This document shows positions 50,099 to 57,902 of a DNA stretch of 64,000 nt, in pieces (the first letter of the stretch is position 1; each line of letters begins with the position of its first letter). Below the pieces are notes generated by a model, which had not been told where the DNA came from, did not search any database, and worked only from the letters and a program-made list of their open reading frames with translations. The translations under genes were made by a program, and so were the position numbers. The stretch covers positions 16,151 to 80,150 of the forward strand of contig DIWM01000013.1 of assembly GCA_002428485.1 (NCBI GenBank), in the 5' to 3' direction. This DNA is from Deltaproteobacteria bacterium UBA6106 (GTDB lineage: Bacteria > Desulfobacterota > Syntrophorhabdia > Syntrophorhabdales > Syntrophorhabdaceae).

Positions 50099-50663
50099 GA
50101 ACAATGAAAACATTCGGATCCTGATAGTAGATGACAACAAGGACCTGAGGGAGATACTCGAAGAATATCTTAAGGATGGGGGTGATATAACAGAGGGCGC
50201 AGATAACGGGAAAGAGGCCTTGCTGAAGCACAACCGAAACCCGTATGATCTTGTTATTACCGACCTGAATATGCCCGAAATGTCAGGCATAGAATTGATG
50301 AAGACGATCCGGAAAGATACGGATATGACCGAGTTTATCATTATTACCGGTTACGCCTCTATCGACAGCGCCGTAGAGACAATCAAAATAGGCGCATACG
50401 ACTATATCGTGAAGCCATTCAGGATGGAAGAGCTTAAGGTAGTTGTTAAAAATGCAAAGGACAAAATAAAGCTGAAGAAGATCAACACGCAGCTATTTGA
50501 CAAGCTGAAAAGTTTTTATAATGAGATCGAGCGCTATAAACAACAGTCCGGCGACACAGAAACATTCAGCGCGGAAGTGGAAAACCTTAATCATACGGAG
50601 AAGCTCGTAAACGAGATAAGGAATCTCGAGAGGCTTCGGAAAAGCAGGCTTTTCATAGATTAA
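50091..50663 (+). CDS. Response regulator with receiver domain and helical tail
   Basis: The 190-residue protein has a receiver domain (residues 8-125) with the acidic pair Asp14-Asp15, phospho-acceptor Asp58 (VITDLNMPEMSG), the Thr/Ala switch IIITGYAS and conserved Lys in IVKPFRM. The tail (about 130-190) is helical and carries no DNA-binding or enzymatic domain. It probably acts by protein contact, upstream of the HD-GYP regulator. ATG 50091 overlaps the preceding gene. Confidence 0.88.
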   Translation: MNKNNENIRILIVDDNKDLREILEEYLKDGGDITEGADNGKEALLKHNRNPYDLVITDLNMPEMSGIELMKTIRKDTDMTEFIIITGYASIDSAVETIKIGAYDYIVKPFRMEELKVVVKNAKDKIKLKKINTQLFDKLKSFYNEIERYKQQSGDTETFSAEVENLNHTEKLVNEIRNLERLRKSRLFID

Positions 50664-50714
50664 GCAGGTGTCGCTAATATGTAAAAACCAAAAATCCGGG
50701 GAAGTGTTAATAAA

Positions 50715-52190
50715 ATGATTGAAGGCTCAAAAATACTTTTGGTTGATGACAGTCCTGAGATCATCGAAGTCCTTGGTGATTTTTTAACGTTGAACGGTTG
50801 CCGTGTCGACAAGGCTTATAACGGCAGGGAGGCCCTGGAAGCACTTGGCAAAAAGGACATAGAGATTGTTATCCTCGATGTGAACCTGCCCGATGTAAGC
50901 GGCATCACCCTTCTGGACACGATCAAGATCAGCGCACCCGCTACTGCGGTTATTATGGCCACCGGCTATTATGACCCTAATTTTGTTGTCGATGCAATGA
51001 AGAAGGGGGCATCTGATTTCCTCATAAAACCCTTTGAGCTGGACAAGCTTATGCTGGTCATGATGAGGGTTTTAAGGGAACGAAAGCTGCTGATAGAAAA
51101 GGAGAACATACTTTCAAGCCTCGAAGATAAGAAGAAGATCGAGATGCTGAACAGGGAATTGCAGAAGAAGATCAAAGAGCTTACGACAATGTACCACATA
51201 TCGAATAAGTTCAATTCGCTGAACATTTTCGATGATGTCTATGAAAAGATAATTATGATGGTAAAGGAGATCCTGGACGTAAGGTCTTGCGGTTACTATA
51301 TAATGGACAGCGACAGCAAGGAGTTGATCTTATATAAAGGTTTTTCGGAGAACGGAGATGTCATTGACAGCCAGCGGGTTGTTATAACAGACGATTTTTT
51401 CAATGATGCGAGTGTGTTCAGAAAGCATGTGGTAAAGGACAGCAAGATATTCCTGCCTCTTATCATTAAGAACGAATGCATCGGTTTCATCATGGCCAAT
51501 TGCAAAAACGGCAGACAAAACGGCCACATAATGGATAGCAACATATTTTTCCTCAAGCTCGTGGCAGACAAAGCATCGACACAGATAGAGAACAAGATGC
51601 TTTATGAGAGCCTCTTTGAAAGCGTGATACATACCCTGCGATCCCTTATTACGGCTATCAACAAGAGGGACCTGTACACGGAAGGCCACTGCAAGCGCGT
51701 GACCGATATGAGCCTGCTGCTGGGAGAAAGGATCGGGCTGGCCGATTATGAGAAAGATGTCATACGGGTTGTCGGGCCCATCCATGATCTTGGCAAAATC
51801 GGCATTCCCGACGCCATCCTGCTGAAGCCCGGGAAACTGACCGACGAAGAATATGCAGTCATGAAAGGTCATTCTATGTATGGTGAACAGATCATGAACC
51901 GGTTCGAGATACTTTCAAATGAAGCAAGGATCATACGGCACCACCACGAGCGGTATGACGGCAGGGGCTACCCTGACGCCATGCGCGGCAATGAGATACC
52001 TGTATGTTCGAGGGTGCTGGCAGTCTGCGATACCTACGATGCCATGGCGACGAACAGGCCATACAGAAACGCCCTCGTAATGGATGAAATCCTCGGTGAG
52101 ATCGATCGCTGTAAAGGAGGCCAGTTCGATCCCGAAATAGCAGATAGCTTTATAGGCATGCTGAAAGACGGTGGTTATGACAGGTACTGA
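50715..52190 (+). CDS. Response regulator with GAF-like and HD-GYP domains
   Basis: The 491-residue protein has three parts. A receiver domain at 5-120 carries Asp55 (VILDVNLPDVSG). A GAF-like sensor segment spans about 165-300. An HD-GYP domain spans about 310-485 with His357-Asp358 in HDLGKIGIPD, HHHERYDGRGYP and VCDTYDAMATNRPY. HD-GYP enzymes hydrolyse cyclic-di-GMP; all key motifs are intact, so it is probably active. It is followed by a PilZ-like protein and motAB, so it may tune motor function through cyclic-di-GMP. It overlaps the next gene by 14 bp. Confidence 0.92.
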   Translation: MIEGSKILLVDDSPEIIEVLGDFLTLNGCRVDKAYNGREALEALGKKDIEIVILDVNLPDVSGITLLDTIKISAPATAVIMATGYYDPNFVVDAMKKGASDFLIKPFELDKLMLVMMRVLRERKLLIEKENILSSLEDKKKIEMLNRELQKKIKELTTMYHISNKFNSLNIFDDVYEKIIMMVKEILDVRSCGYYIMDSDSKELILYKGFSENGDVIDSQRVVITDDFFNDASVFRKHVVKDSKIFLPLIIKNECIGFIMANCKNGRQNGHIMDSNIFFLKLVADKASTQIENKMLYESLFESVIHTLRSLITAINKRDLYTEGHCKRVTDMSLLLGERIGLADYEKDVIRVVGPIHDLGKIGIPDAILLKPGKLTDEEYAVMKGHSMYGEQIMNRFEILSNEARIIRHHHERYDGRGYPDAMRGNEIPVCSRVLAVCDTYDAMATNRPYRNALVMDEILGEIDRCKGGQFDPEIADSFIGMLKDGGYDRY

Positions 52191-52749
52191 AAGGAGAGAA
52201 TATTTCAGGATCCACGATCGCTTGCCCGTAGAGTTCAGGAAGATAAGCGCCGATGAGTTTTCGAAGCTCCAGGATTTCATAAGGTACAACGCGACGCAGG
52301 TTACGGACAAGCTCAACGAGGCCTATTTCCTTAAAGAGCGGATGATCCAGACAGAAAGTGACCAGACAAGCATTTTTATGGGCATCATCAATAAGAAGCT
52401 GGACATGATCATCGACCTTCTTTACCGATCCAGGAAGAGCGATACCCACCATAAAAGACTTGTTGATGTGGTTATAAGCGGTTCAGGCATCCAATTTGAA
52501 TCGGACATCCTGATAAGTGAGAATGACTACGTGGAATTGAAGGTGGTGCTGCCTGTTTTCCCTTATCCGACCATCACGGCGCTGTGTCGGGCCGTAAGGA
52601 ACGTAGCCCCAGAGAGAGGCGGATTTCATGCGTACGATACGGCGATGAGATTCCTTGTCATCAACGAGAAAGACAGGGACCTGCTGATAAATTATGTTTT
52701 CCTTAAAGAGAGGGAGCGTCTGAGGCTCTTGAAAGAAAGTGCGAGTTGA
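52177..52749 (+). CDS. PilZ-like protein with helical insertion, upstream of motAB
   Basis: The product has 190 residues. The N-terminus carries the PilZ RRxxxR motif (ERREYFRIHDRLPVEF, Arg6-Arg7 and Arg11). About 85 mostly helical residues follow, then the second PilZ element VVISGSGIQF (S-x-x-G kept) and beta strands. PilZ proteins with long helical inserts that oligomerise are known (the tPilZ type from Xanthomonas). Cyclic-di-GMP binding and an effect on the stators are inferred. GTG 52171 is an alternative start; motA begins 6 bp after its stop. Confidence 0.75.
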   Translation: MTGTERREYFRIHDRLPVEFRKISADEFSKLQDFIRYNATQVTDKLNEAYFLKERMIQTESDQTSIFMGIINKKLDMIIDLLYRSRKSDTHHKRLVDVVISGSGIQFESDILISENDYVELKVVLPVFPYPTITALCRAVRNVAPERGGFHAYDTAMRFLVINEKDRDLLINYVFLKERERLRLLKESAS

Positions 52750-52755
52750 TGAACC

Positions 52756-53523
52756 ATGGACATAGCAACCATCTTAGGGCTCATATTGGGGATCGGTTCT
52801 GTCATTGTCTCCTTTCTTATGGAGGGAGGGCACCTCTCCGCGCTCATCCAGGCCCCGGCGATGCTGCTGGTCGTTGTCGGCACATTCGGCGCAGCATCTA
52901 TAACGACCTCTGTCAGACAGCTTATCAACCTTCCAAATCTCATAAAAGTCGCCCTATTCGAAAAGAAGATGGACCCTCAGGAACTTATCGAGCTCATCTT
53001 CGATCTTGCCCAAAAGGCAAGAAAGAACGGGCTTTTGAGCCTTGAAAAGGAGCTTGAACAGATCAGGGAGCCCTTCCTCAGGAAGGCCGTACAGCTTGCC
53101 ATTGATGGGTTCGAGACGAACAAGATCAGGGAGATACTGGAAATAGAGATGGCTTATATAAGTGAGAGGCACCGGTCGGGCGCAGCCTTTTTTAGTAAGT
53201 TGGGAGGGTTCTCGCCGACACTGGGCATTATGGGAACCGTCCTTGGCCTGATACACGCCCTTGGCAGCATGCAGGACAGCTCTAACATGGCTTCAGCGAT
53301 TGCCGGCGCGTTTATCGCTACCCTCTGGGGAGTTGCGCTGGCAAACCTTATCTATCTGCCCATATCGGATAAATTGAAGAACAAACATCAGGACGAGGCT
53401 CTCTATCTGGAGATCATAAGCGAAGGCGTAATATCTCTCGCAATGGGGGACAACCCGAGGGTTATTCGAATGAAGCTTGTTTCGTTTTTGCTGCCAAATA
53501 AAAGGCAAGGTGACGAATATTGA
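52756..53523 (+). CDS. motA: Flagellar stator protein MotA
   Basis: MotA forms the five-subunit ring around MotB and converts ion flow to torque. The 255-residue product has four membrane helices, EGGHLSALIQAPAMLLVVVGTFGA at about residues 23-46, the cytoplasmic loop with charged residues contacting FliG (about 70-150), and PTLGIMGTVLGLIHAL near 154-169. The short form (no extra cytoplasmic extension) and NPRVIRMKLVSFL tail match the sodium/proton MotA-PomA group. It overlaps motB by 4 bp. Confidence 0.96.
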   Translation: MDIATILGLILGIGSVIVSFLMEGGHLSALIQAPAMLLVVVGTFGAASITTSVRQLINLPNLIKVALFEKKMDPQELIELIFDLAQKARKNGLLSLEKELEQIREPFLRKAVQLAIDGFETNKIREILEIEMAYISERHRSGAAFFSKLGGFSPTLGIMGTVLGLIHALGSMQDSSNMASAIAGAFIATLWGVALANLIYLPISDKLKNKHQDEALYLEIISEGVISLAMGDNPRVIRMKLVSFLLPNKRQGDEY

Positions 53524-54224
53524 GGAAAAAACGAACCGAAGAAGAACAGGAGAACCATGAAAGATGGCTTATTACCTACGCCGACCTGATAACGCTTCTT
53601 CTTGCCTTTTTCATTATGATGTACACATTCTCCAAGCAGGACTCCCAAAAATACCAGGAGCTCACGGGGCACTTAAAGACGATATTTACCGGTAATTCCG
53701 GCATCACAGGGAAAGGGAACGGCGTGTCCGTAGCCCCGGTTGATGCGCAAAGCCATCTGGATATGATGCAGAACGGTGATGTAAAAAGACAATTGGAGGA
53801 TGAGATAAAGGGGCTGATAGGCAGCGAGGAGATGAAAAAAAATATCTCCGTTCTTTCAGACGAGAGAGGTATTGTTATCAGAATACTCGACAAGGCCTTT
53901 TTTGACGAGGGAAAGGCAGACCTTAAGGAAAGGGCGCGGAAGGCGCTGGGAAGGATCGTACCTGTCGTTAGAAAGATAAATAACCATATCAGGATCGAAG
54001 GGCATACCGACGATGTCCCCATTAAGACCAGCGAGTTTAAATCAAACTGGGAGCTCTCCGTAAGAAGGGCCACAGAGGTGGTCAGATATTTTGTTGAAAG
54101 ATACGATTTCCCTCCGCAGAGGATCTCCGCCGTCGGGTATGCCGAGTACCGCCCTGTTATATCGAACGATAACCCCGATAACCGTGCAATGAACAGGCGT
54201 ATAGAGATCATCCTCATGAACTGA
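53520..54224 (+). CDS. motB: Flagellar stator protein MotB
   Basis: MotB anchors the stator to peptidoglycan and carries the ion-binding aspartate. The 234-residue product has a single membrane helix with Asp22 in YADLITLLLAFFIMM. The periplasmic plug region is followed by an OmpA-like domain (about 120-234: IRIEGHTDDVPI, NWELSVRRATEVV, VGYAEYRPV, NRRIEI). The start is TTG 53520, overlapping the motA stop (TTGA). Confidence 0.95.
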   Translation: MRKKRTEEEQENHERWLITYADLITLLLAFFIMMYTFSKQDSQKYQELTGHLKTIFTGNSGITGKGNGVSVAPVDAQSHLDMMQNGDVKRQLEDEIKGLIGSEEMKKNISVLSDERGIVIRILDKAFFDEGKADLKERARKALGRIVPVVRKINNHIRIEGHTDDVPIKTSEFKSNWELSVRRATEVVRYFVERYDFPPQRISAVGYAEYRPVISNDNPDNRAMNRRIEIILMN

Positions 54225-54237
54225 CCATGCCCCCTCA

Positions 54238-54266
54238 CCCTGACCCTCTCCCGCCAGGGGAGAGGG
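54238..54266. repeat. GC-rich REP-like hairpin after motB
   Basis: A stem CCCTCTCCC / GGGAGAGGG (9 bp) around a 5-base loop lies within a CCCTGACCCTCTCCCGCCAGGGGAG unit. The unit is the reverse complement, with one or two changes, of the repeats at 55353-55380 and 55409-55436. It is probably also the 3' end of the motAB message, though there is no T-run. Confidence 0.7.
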
Positions 54267-54368
54267 AACAGTGTCGCCCCGCAGCACGCTGTGGGGAATC
54301 ACCCGGATTGAACATAACAACAAAAAACTGTTTACCTCCTATTGTTTTATCTGGTATTGTGTAATCAA

Positions 54369-54755
54369 ATGCATGACGATGAGAAAGGGGTTTCCCCGTC
54401 CGCAGATGAGCGTCCGTGGGGTTACTATAGGGTTCTTTCCGAGGGAAAGGATCACAAGGTAAAAAGGATCGTTATCTATCCCGGCGGGCGTTTAAGCCTC
54501 CAGAGGCATAGATTGCGTTCCGAGCACTGGTATGTTCTGTCTGGTGAAGGCATTGTAACTCTCGGGGATCAAGATATATCTGTGAAAGCAGGCCAATCGG
54601 TCGATATCCCTGTGTATTTTTTACATAGGATTGTGAACACCGGCGGGGATGACCTTGCGGTTATAGAAATACAGTCAGGCGATGATTTCAGCGAAGATGA
54701 TATTGAACGGATCGAGGATGATTACGGGCGAATTACGGAGAAAATACAGATTTAA
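54369..54755 (+). CDS. Cupin protein, mannose-6-phosphate isomerase type II-like
   Basis: The 128-residue protein is a single cupin barrel: RPWGYYRVLSEGKDHKVKRIVIYPGGRLSLQRHRLRSEHWYVLSGEGIV near residues 15-63 and GQSVDIPVYFLHRIVN. The metal-binding pattern (Q-x-H, E-H, H) is like the C-terminal domain of ManC/AlgA proteins. It could be a stand-alone mannose-6-phosphate isomerase-like enzyme supplying GDP-mannose, or a sugar-binding regulator. ATG 54369 is chosen; upstream codons lack family similarity. Confidence 0.8.
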   Translation: MHDDEKGVSPSADERPWGYYRVLSEGKDHKVKRIVIYPGGRLSLQRHRLRSEHWYVLSGEGIVTLGDQDISVKAGQSVDIPVYFLHRIVNTGGDDLAVIEIQSGDDFSEDDIERIEDDYGRITEKIQI

Positions 54756-54887
54756 AAAATTTCAAAAAATGTCCGTAAAAATGTAAATAAATGTTGAATA
54801 TTCTGTAGAATAGGGAGTATAAACTATCTATAAGGTGGTTGTTGTGGGAACTGCCGTAAATTAATAACCAAAAAAGGAGGGGTGTGT

Positions 54888-55157
54888 ATGACCAAAATAG
54901 AATTAATAGGCAAGATGGCAGCCGACTCAAAGATATCAAAGGCTGCCGCGGGCAAGGCGCTGGAAGCCTTTCTTGATGGCGTCAAGAAGGCCCTTAAGAA
55001 GGACGAGAAGGTAACGATTGTCGGCTTCGGGACATTTTCCGTATCAAAGAGAAAGGCGAGAAAAGGAAGGAACCCCAGGACAGGGAAAGAGATCAAGATC
55101 CCTGCGCGTAAAGTGCCAAAATTTACAGCCGGCAAGGCCTTAAAGGATGCAATGTAA
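54888..55157 (+). CDS. hup: HU-family DNA-binding protein
   Basis: HU is a small nucleoid protein that bends DNA. The 89-residue product has the dimerisation helices (MTKIELIGKMAADSKISKAAAGKALEAFLDGVKKAL), GFGTFSVSKRKARKGRNPRTGKEIKIPARKVPKFTAGKALK and the DNA-intercalating arm with RNPRTGKEI near residues 59-67. A strong AAAGGAGG site lies before ATG 54888; an upstream in-frame codon at 54882 is less likely. A terminator follows. Confidence 0.96.
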   Translation: MTKIELIGKMAADSKISKAAAGKALEAFLDGVKKALKKDEKVTIVGFGTFSVSKRKARKGRNPRTGKEIKIPARKVPKFTAGKALKDAM

Positions 55158-55182
55158 TCGGATCTAATAATGGCTGCTGATC

Positions 55183-55212
55183 AATGCCCCCTTGCAAAAG
55201 GGGGCATTTTTT
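55183..55212 (+). terminator. Rho-independent terminator after the HU gene
   Basis: AATGCCCCCTT / AAGGGGGCATT stem with a four-base GCAA loop, followed by a run of T. It starts 26 bp after the HU stop. Confidence 0.93.
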
Positions 55213-55239
55213 ATCCCATAATGAAATAAGGAACAATAT

Positions 55240-55531
55240 CGAATTTCTAAGCACGAAGCACAATGCAAGCACGGAATTCTAAGCACCAAATCCTAAACAA
55301 TTATCAAAATCCAAATATCAAATGTCCGAAACAAATGCAAGTTTCTTGGTACCCGCTCCCCTTGCGGGAGAGGGTCAGGGCACAGGCAGCACAGCAGTAT
55401 CATTATCCCCGCTCCCCTTGCGGGAGAGGGTCAGGGAGAGGGGGGAGGACAGGAAAATAGGTGAACGCCCATCAAACAATTGACATTTGAAGAGCGGACC
55501 CCGCGGGAGACGAAATTCGAATTTAGGATTT
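55240..55531. repeat. Intergenic repeat region between HU and hemC
   Basis: About 300 bp without a gene. 55240-55338 is a run of loosely 7-bp-spaced, A-rich words (AATTCTA, AAGCACC, AAATCCT, AAACAAT, ATCCAAA, TATCAAA). A reverse-complement relative at about 55512-55531 contains TTTAGGATTTG, the reverse of CAAATCCTAAA at 55297-55307. The right arm reaches into hemC: its TAA stop (read on the - strand) and last codons lie in this arm. Two GC-rich direct repeats sit inside. Confidence 0.65.
55353..55436. repeat. Two identical 28-bp direct repeats, REP-like
   Basis: Copies at 55353-55380 and 55409-55436 are identical, begin CCGCTCCCCTTGCGGGAG and end GGGTCAGGG. Each contains a CTCCC...GGGAG hairpin. 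The period is 56 bp. An inverted relative lies at 54238-54266, so the cupin and HU genes are flanked by inverted copies. Confidence 0.8.
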
Positions 55532-56431
55532 GTTGAGAAAGGGTTTTATTTTGTCGAGCGCTTCCTGCACGGCGCGGTCGGCCTGTTCCTTCGGGTAGGT
55601 ATTCTTCTCGTGCACGTACATCCTTCCGTTCTCCTCACCCATGGAGACATACAACGTCAGCGCCCGATCGGAGATATTCCCGTGGATGCCGAGGGGTACC
55701 TGACATCCGCCGCCTATCTTGCCCAGAAGCTCCCTCTCTATCGAGATCTCTTCAGCGCTGACAGGGTCATTGATCGGCCCGAGAAGTTCCATAACCTCGT
55801 CCTCATTGCGGACCTCTATCCCGATGGCCCCCTGACCGGCGGAAGGCACCATGATATCGGGGGATATGATCTCCCTGATATGTTCGGTGAATCCCATTCG
55901 TTTTACCCCGGCATAGGCGAGGATTATGCCGTCCAAGGACCGGGCCCTAAGCTTCCTGATCCTGGTATCCACATTTCCGCGCAAGGGGACAACCTCTATC
56001 TCTTTGTTGAGACGCAGGATCTGGGCCTTTCTTCTCAAACTGCTTGTCCCGATCTTTGATAGTGCGTGAACGGCCTCGAGGGTATTGTATGCAAGGGAGA
56101 TGAAGGCGTCCCTCGGATCCTCCCTCTTCAGGACAGCGCCGAGGATAAGCCCATCCTCAAGCTCCGACGGCATGTCTTTTACGCTGTGGACCGCCATATC
56201 GATCGATCCCTTCAGAAGCTCGTCCTCGATCTCTTTTACGAAGAGGCCCTTTCCGCCGATGAGATGCAAGGGCCTGTCCCAGACGGTATCACCTTTTGTT
56301 CTGATCGTTTTGACGGGGAACTCCGTGCCGGGATAGAGCGATGCGAGCGCCCTGACCACGATCTCTGTCTGTTTCAGGGCGAGCTTACTGCCCCTCGTTC
56401 CTATTGTCCAGGTCTTTTTCATCTTCTTCAT
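55523..56431 (-). CDS. hemC: Hydroxymethylbilane synthase (porphobilinogen deaminase) HemC
   Basis: HemC joins four porphobilinogen units into the linear tetrapyrrole precursor of heme and siroheme. The 302-residue product has TIGTRGSKLALKQTEIV near residues 9-25, the substrate-binding SSLRRKAQIL segment near 128, and the dipyrromethane-carrying Cys243 in GGGCQVPLG. The start overlaps the end of hemA by 47 bp, implying co-transcription. The last three codons and stop fall in an intergenic repeat arm. Confidence 0.96.
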   Translation of the reverse strand: MKKMKKTWTIGTRGSKLALKQTEIVVRALASLYPGTEFPVKTIRTKGDTVWDRPLHLIGGKGLFVKEIEDELLKGSIDMAVHSVKDMPSELEDGLILGAVLKREDPRDAFISLAYNTLEAVHALSKIGTSSLRRKAQILRLNKEIEVVPLRGNVDTRIRKLRARSLDGIILAYAGVKRMGFTEHIREIISPDIMVPSAGQGAIGIEVRNEDEVMELLGPINDPVSAEEISIERELLGKIGGGCQVPLGIHGNISDRALTLYVSMGEENGRMYVHEKNTYPKEQADRAVQEALDKIKPFLNKS

Positions 56432-57674
56432 CGGGTGTAAATAACCTTTTTATTGTTTCAGATATCTCCCTGTCGCTGTCTTGTTTAATGAGCGTAACGT
56501 GGGGGTGGACCAGCTTGTTGACGATCGCCTTGGTGAGCGCTTCTATGTTCCTGATGGTTTCTTCGTCTGCATTTTTTAACTTTTGAGAGGCCTTCCTGAA
56601 CTCTTTCACACGGATCGCCTCTGCTTTATCAATAACGTAGGCTATAAGTGGATTTTTTTCTGATTGTCGCAGCCAGGAAGAAAATGCGGCCACCTCTCCG
56701 TCGATGATCCCGAGCGCCAGCTCCGACTCCTTCAGCCTGTCGGAAAGATGTTTTTGGGAGAGGTCCTTGAGATCGTCAATATCGTAGAGATAGACGTTTT
56801 CGATATTATTCACCGAAGGGTCAACATCGCGGGGCATTGCAATATCGACAATGAAAAGGGGTCTGTTCTTTCGCCTTTTCATGATCTGGAGGACGAGGCC
56901 CGCTTCGATGAGGGGCTTCTCCGCCCCGGTCGAAGCGAGAACCATGTCGACCTGCCCGAGGAGGTCGGACATGCTTTCAAAAGGGTAGGGGATTCCCGCG
57001 ATGTCTTCAGCAAGCTTCTTTGCATTCCCGAAGGTCCTGTTAATGATAAAGATGTTACTGAGGCCCTCTTTTTTCAGATGTTTCAGGGCTGTTTCGCTCA
57101 TCTCACCGGCGCCGATAACGAGCACCTTCCTGTTGTGCAACTCCCCGAAGATCCTTTTTGAAAGCTCGATGGCCATAGAACTGATGGAGACAGGGTTATA
57201 CCCTATCCTGGTCTCGGACCTCACGCGTTTTGCCACATTGAAGGTTTTGTGGAATAATTTGTTCAGGAGGTATCCTGTCGTGTTGCTGTGCACGGCCATC
57301 CTGTACGCATCTTTTACCTGTCCGAGGATCTGGGGTTCTCCCACGACCATCGAATCAAGGCCTGAAGCGACAAGAAAGAGATGTTTGTACGATGATTCAT
57401 CCCTGAAAGTATAGGTATACCCTTCGAGGATCCGACGGTCCACATCAAAATGTTTTTCAAGAACTTCCTTGATTGCCGCCAGTGATGAATCTGCGTTGTC
57501 CGTGCAGAAATAGACCTCCGTCCTGTTGCACGTCGACAGCACCGCAGATTCCCTGATGCCCCTGTCCCGCAGCGTTTTGAGCAAGTGCGGCGCCTGAGAT
57601 TCGGCGAAAAAAAGCCTTTCCCTGATCTCGACAGGGGCCGTGTTATGGTTCAATCCGAATACAACGATCTGCAT
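56385..57674 (-). CDS. hemA: Glutamyl-tRNA reductase HemA
   Basis: HemA reduces glutamyl-tRNA to glutamate-1-semialdehyde, the first committed step of C5 tetrapyrrole synthesis. The 429-residue product begins MQIVVFGLNHNTAPVEIRERL; catalytic Cys49 is in LSTCNRTEVY; the NADPH-binding segment is VLVIGAGEMSETALKHL near residue 182. The open frame extends upstream to 57746, but those 24 codons lack family similarity. hemC follows in the same operon; ccsA lies upstream, separated by a repeat element. Confidence 0.96.
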   Translation of the reverse strand: MQIVVFGLNHNTAPVEIRERLFFAESQAPHLLKTLRDRGIRESAVLSTCNRTEVYFCTDNADSSLAAIKEVLEKHFDVDRRILEGYTYTFRDESSYKHLFLVASGLDSMVVGEPQILGQVKDAYRMAVHSNTTGYLLNKLFHKTFNVAKRVRSETRIGYNPVSISSMAIELSKRIFGELHNRKVLVIGAGEMSETALKHLKKEGLSNIFIINRTFGNAKKLAEDIAGIPYPFESMSDLLGQVDMVLASTGAEKPLIEAGLVLQIMKRRKNRPLFIVDIAMPRDVDPSVNNIENVYLYDIDDLKDLSQKHLSDRLKESELALGIIDGEVAAFSSWLRQSEKNPLIAYVIDKAEAIRVKEFRKASQKLKNADEETIRNIEALTKAIVNKLVHPHVTLIKQDSDREISETIKRLFTPDEEDEKDLDNRNEGQ

Positions 57675-57753
57675 ATAACCTCTATTTGTGTGATGCCAGC
57701 GCTCACAGTTATCAGAAGCTGGTGATCTGCTTATACTGTGAAGCATGAAAATC

Positions 57754-57897
57754 TCGTCAGGCGTCAGGCGTAAGGCGTAAGGCGATTAAACCTTTTACGA
57801 TTTACGCGGTTTTTGCCAATATCCAGCATCCGGTTTTATTGTCTTTCATTTGTTTCCTCGCCCTTCGGTTTTCCCCCTCACGCCTCACGCCTGACGG
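57754..57897. repeat. Inverted 7-bp tandem element between ccsA and hemA
   Basis: Left arm: TCGTCAG, GCGTCAG, GCGTAAG, GCGTAAG (57754-57781). Right arm: CTCACGC, CTCACGC, CTGACGG (57877-57897), the reverse complement in kind (CGTCAG and GCGTGAG). About 95 bp lie between. It fills the 228-bp gap; I see no gene or clear promoter there. Confidence 0.75.
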
Positions 57898-57902
57898 GTT
57901 TA

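Noticed and set aside
55353..55436. CRISPR-like array
   Set aside because: Only two repeat copies, no further spacers, no cas genes; the repeats are GC-rich hairpins of REP type.
55487..56059. 190-codon ORF on the + strand opposite hemC
   Set aside because: It is the mirror of a clear hemC gene; its translation has no recognisable domain.
56664..57161. 165-codon ORF on the + strand opposite hemA
   Set aside because: Antisense to a well-supported hemA with all catalytic motifs; no ribosome site.
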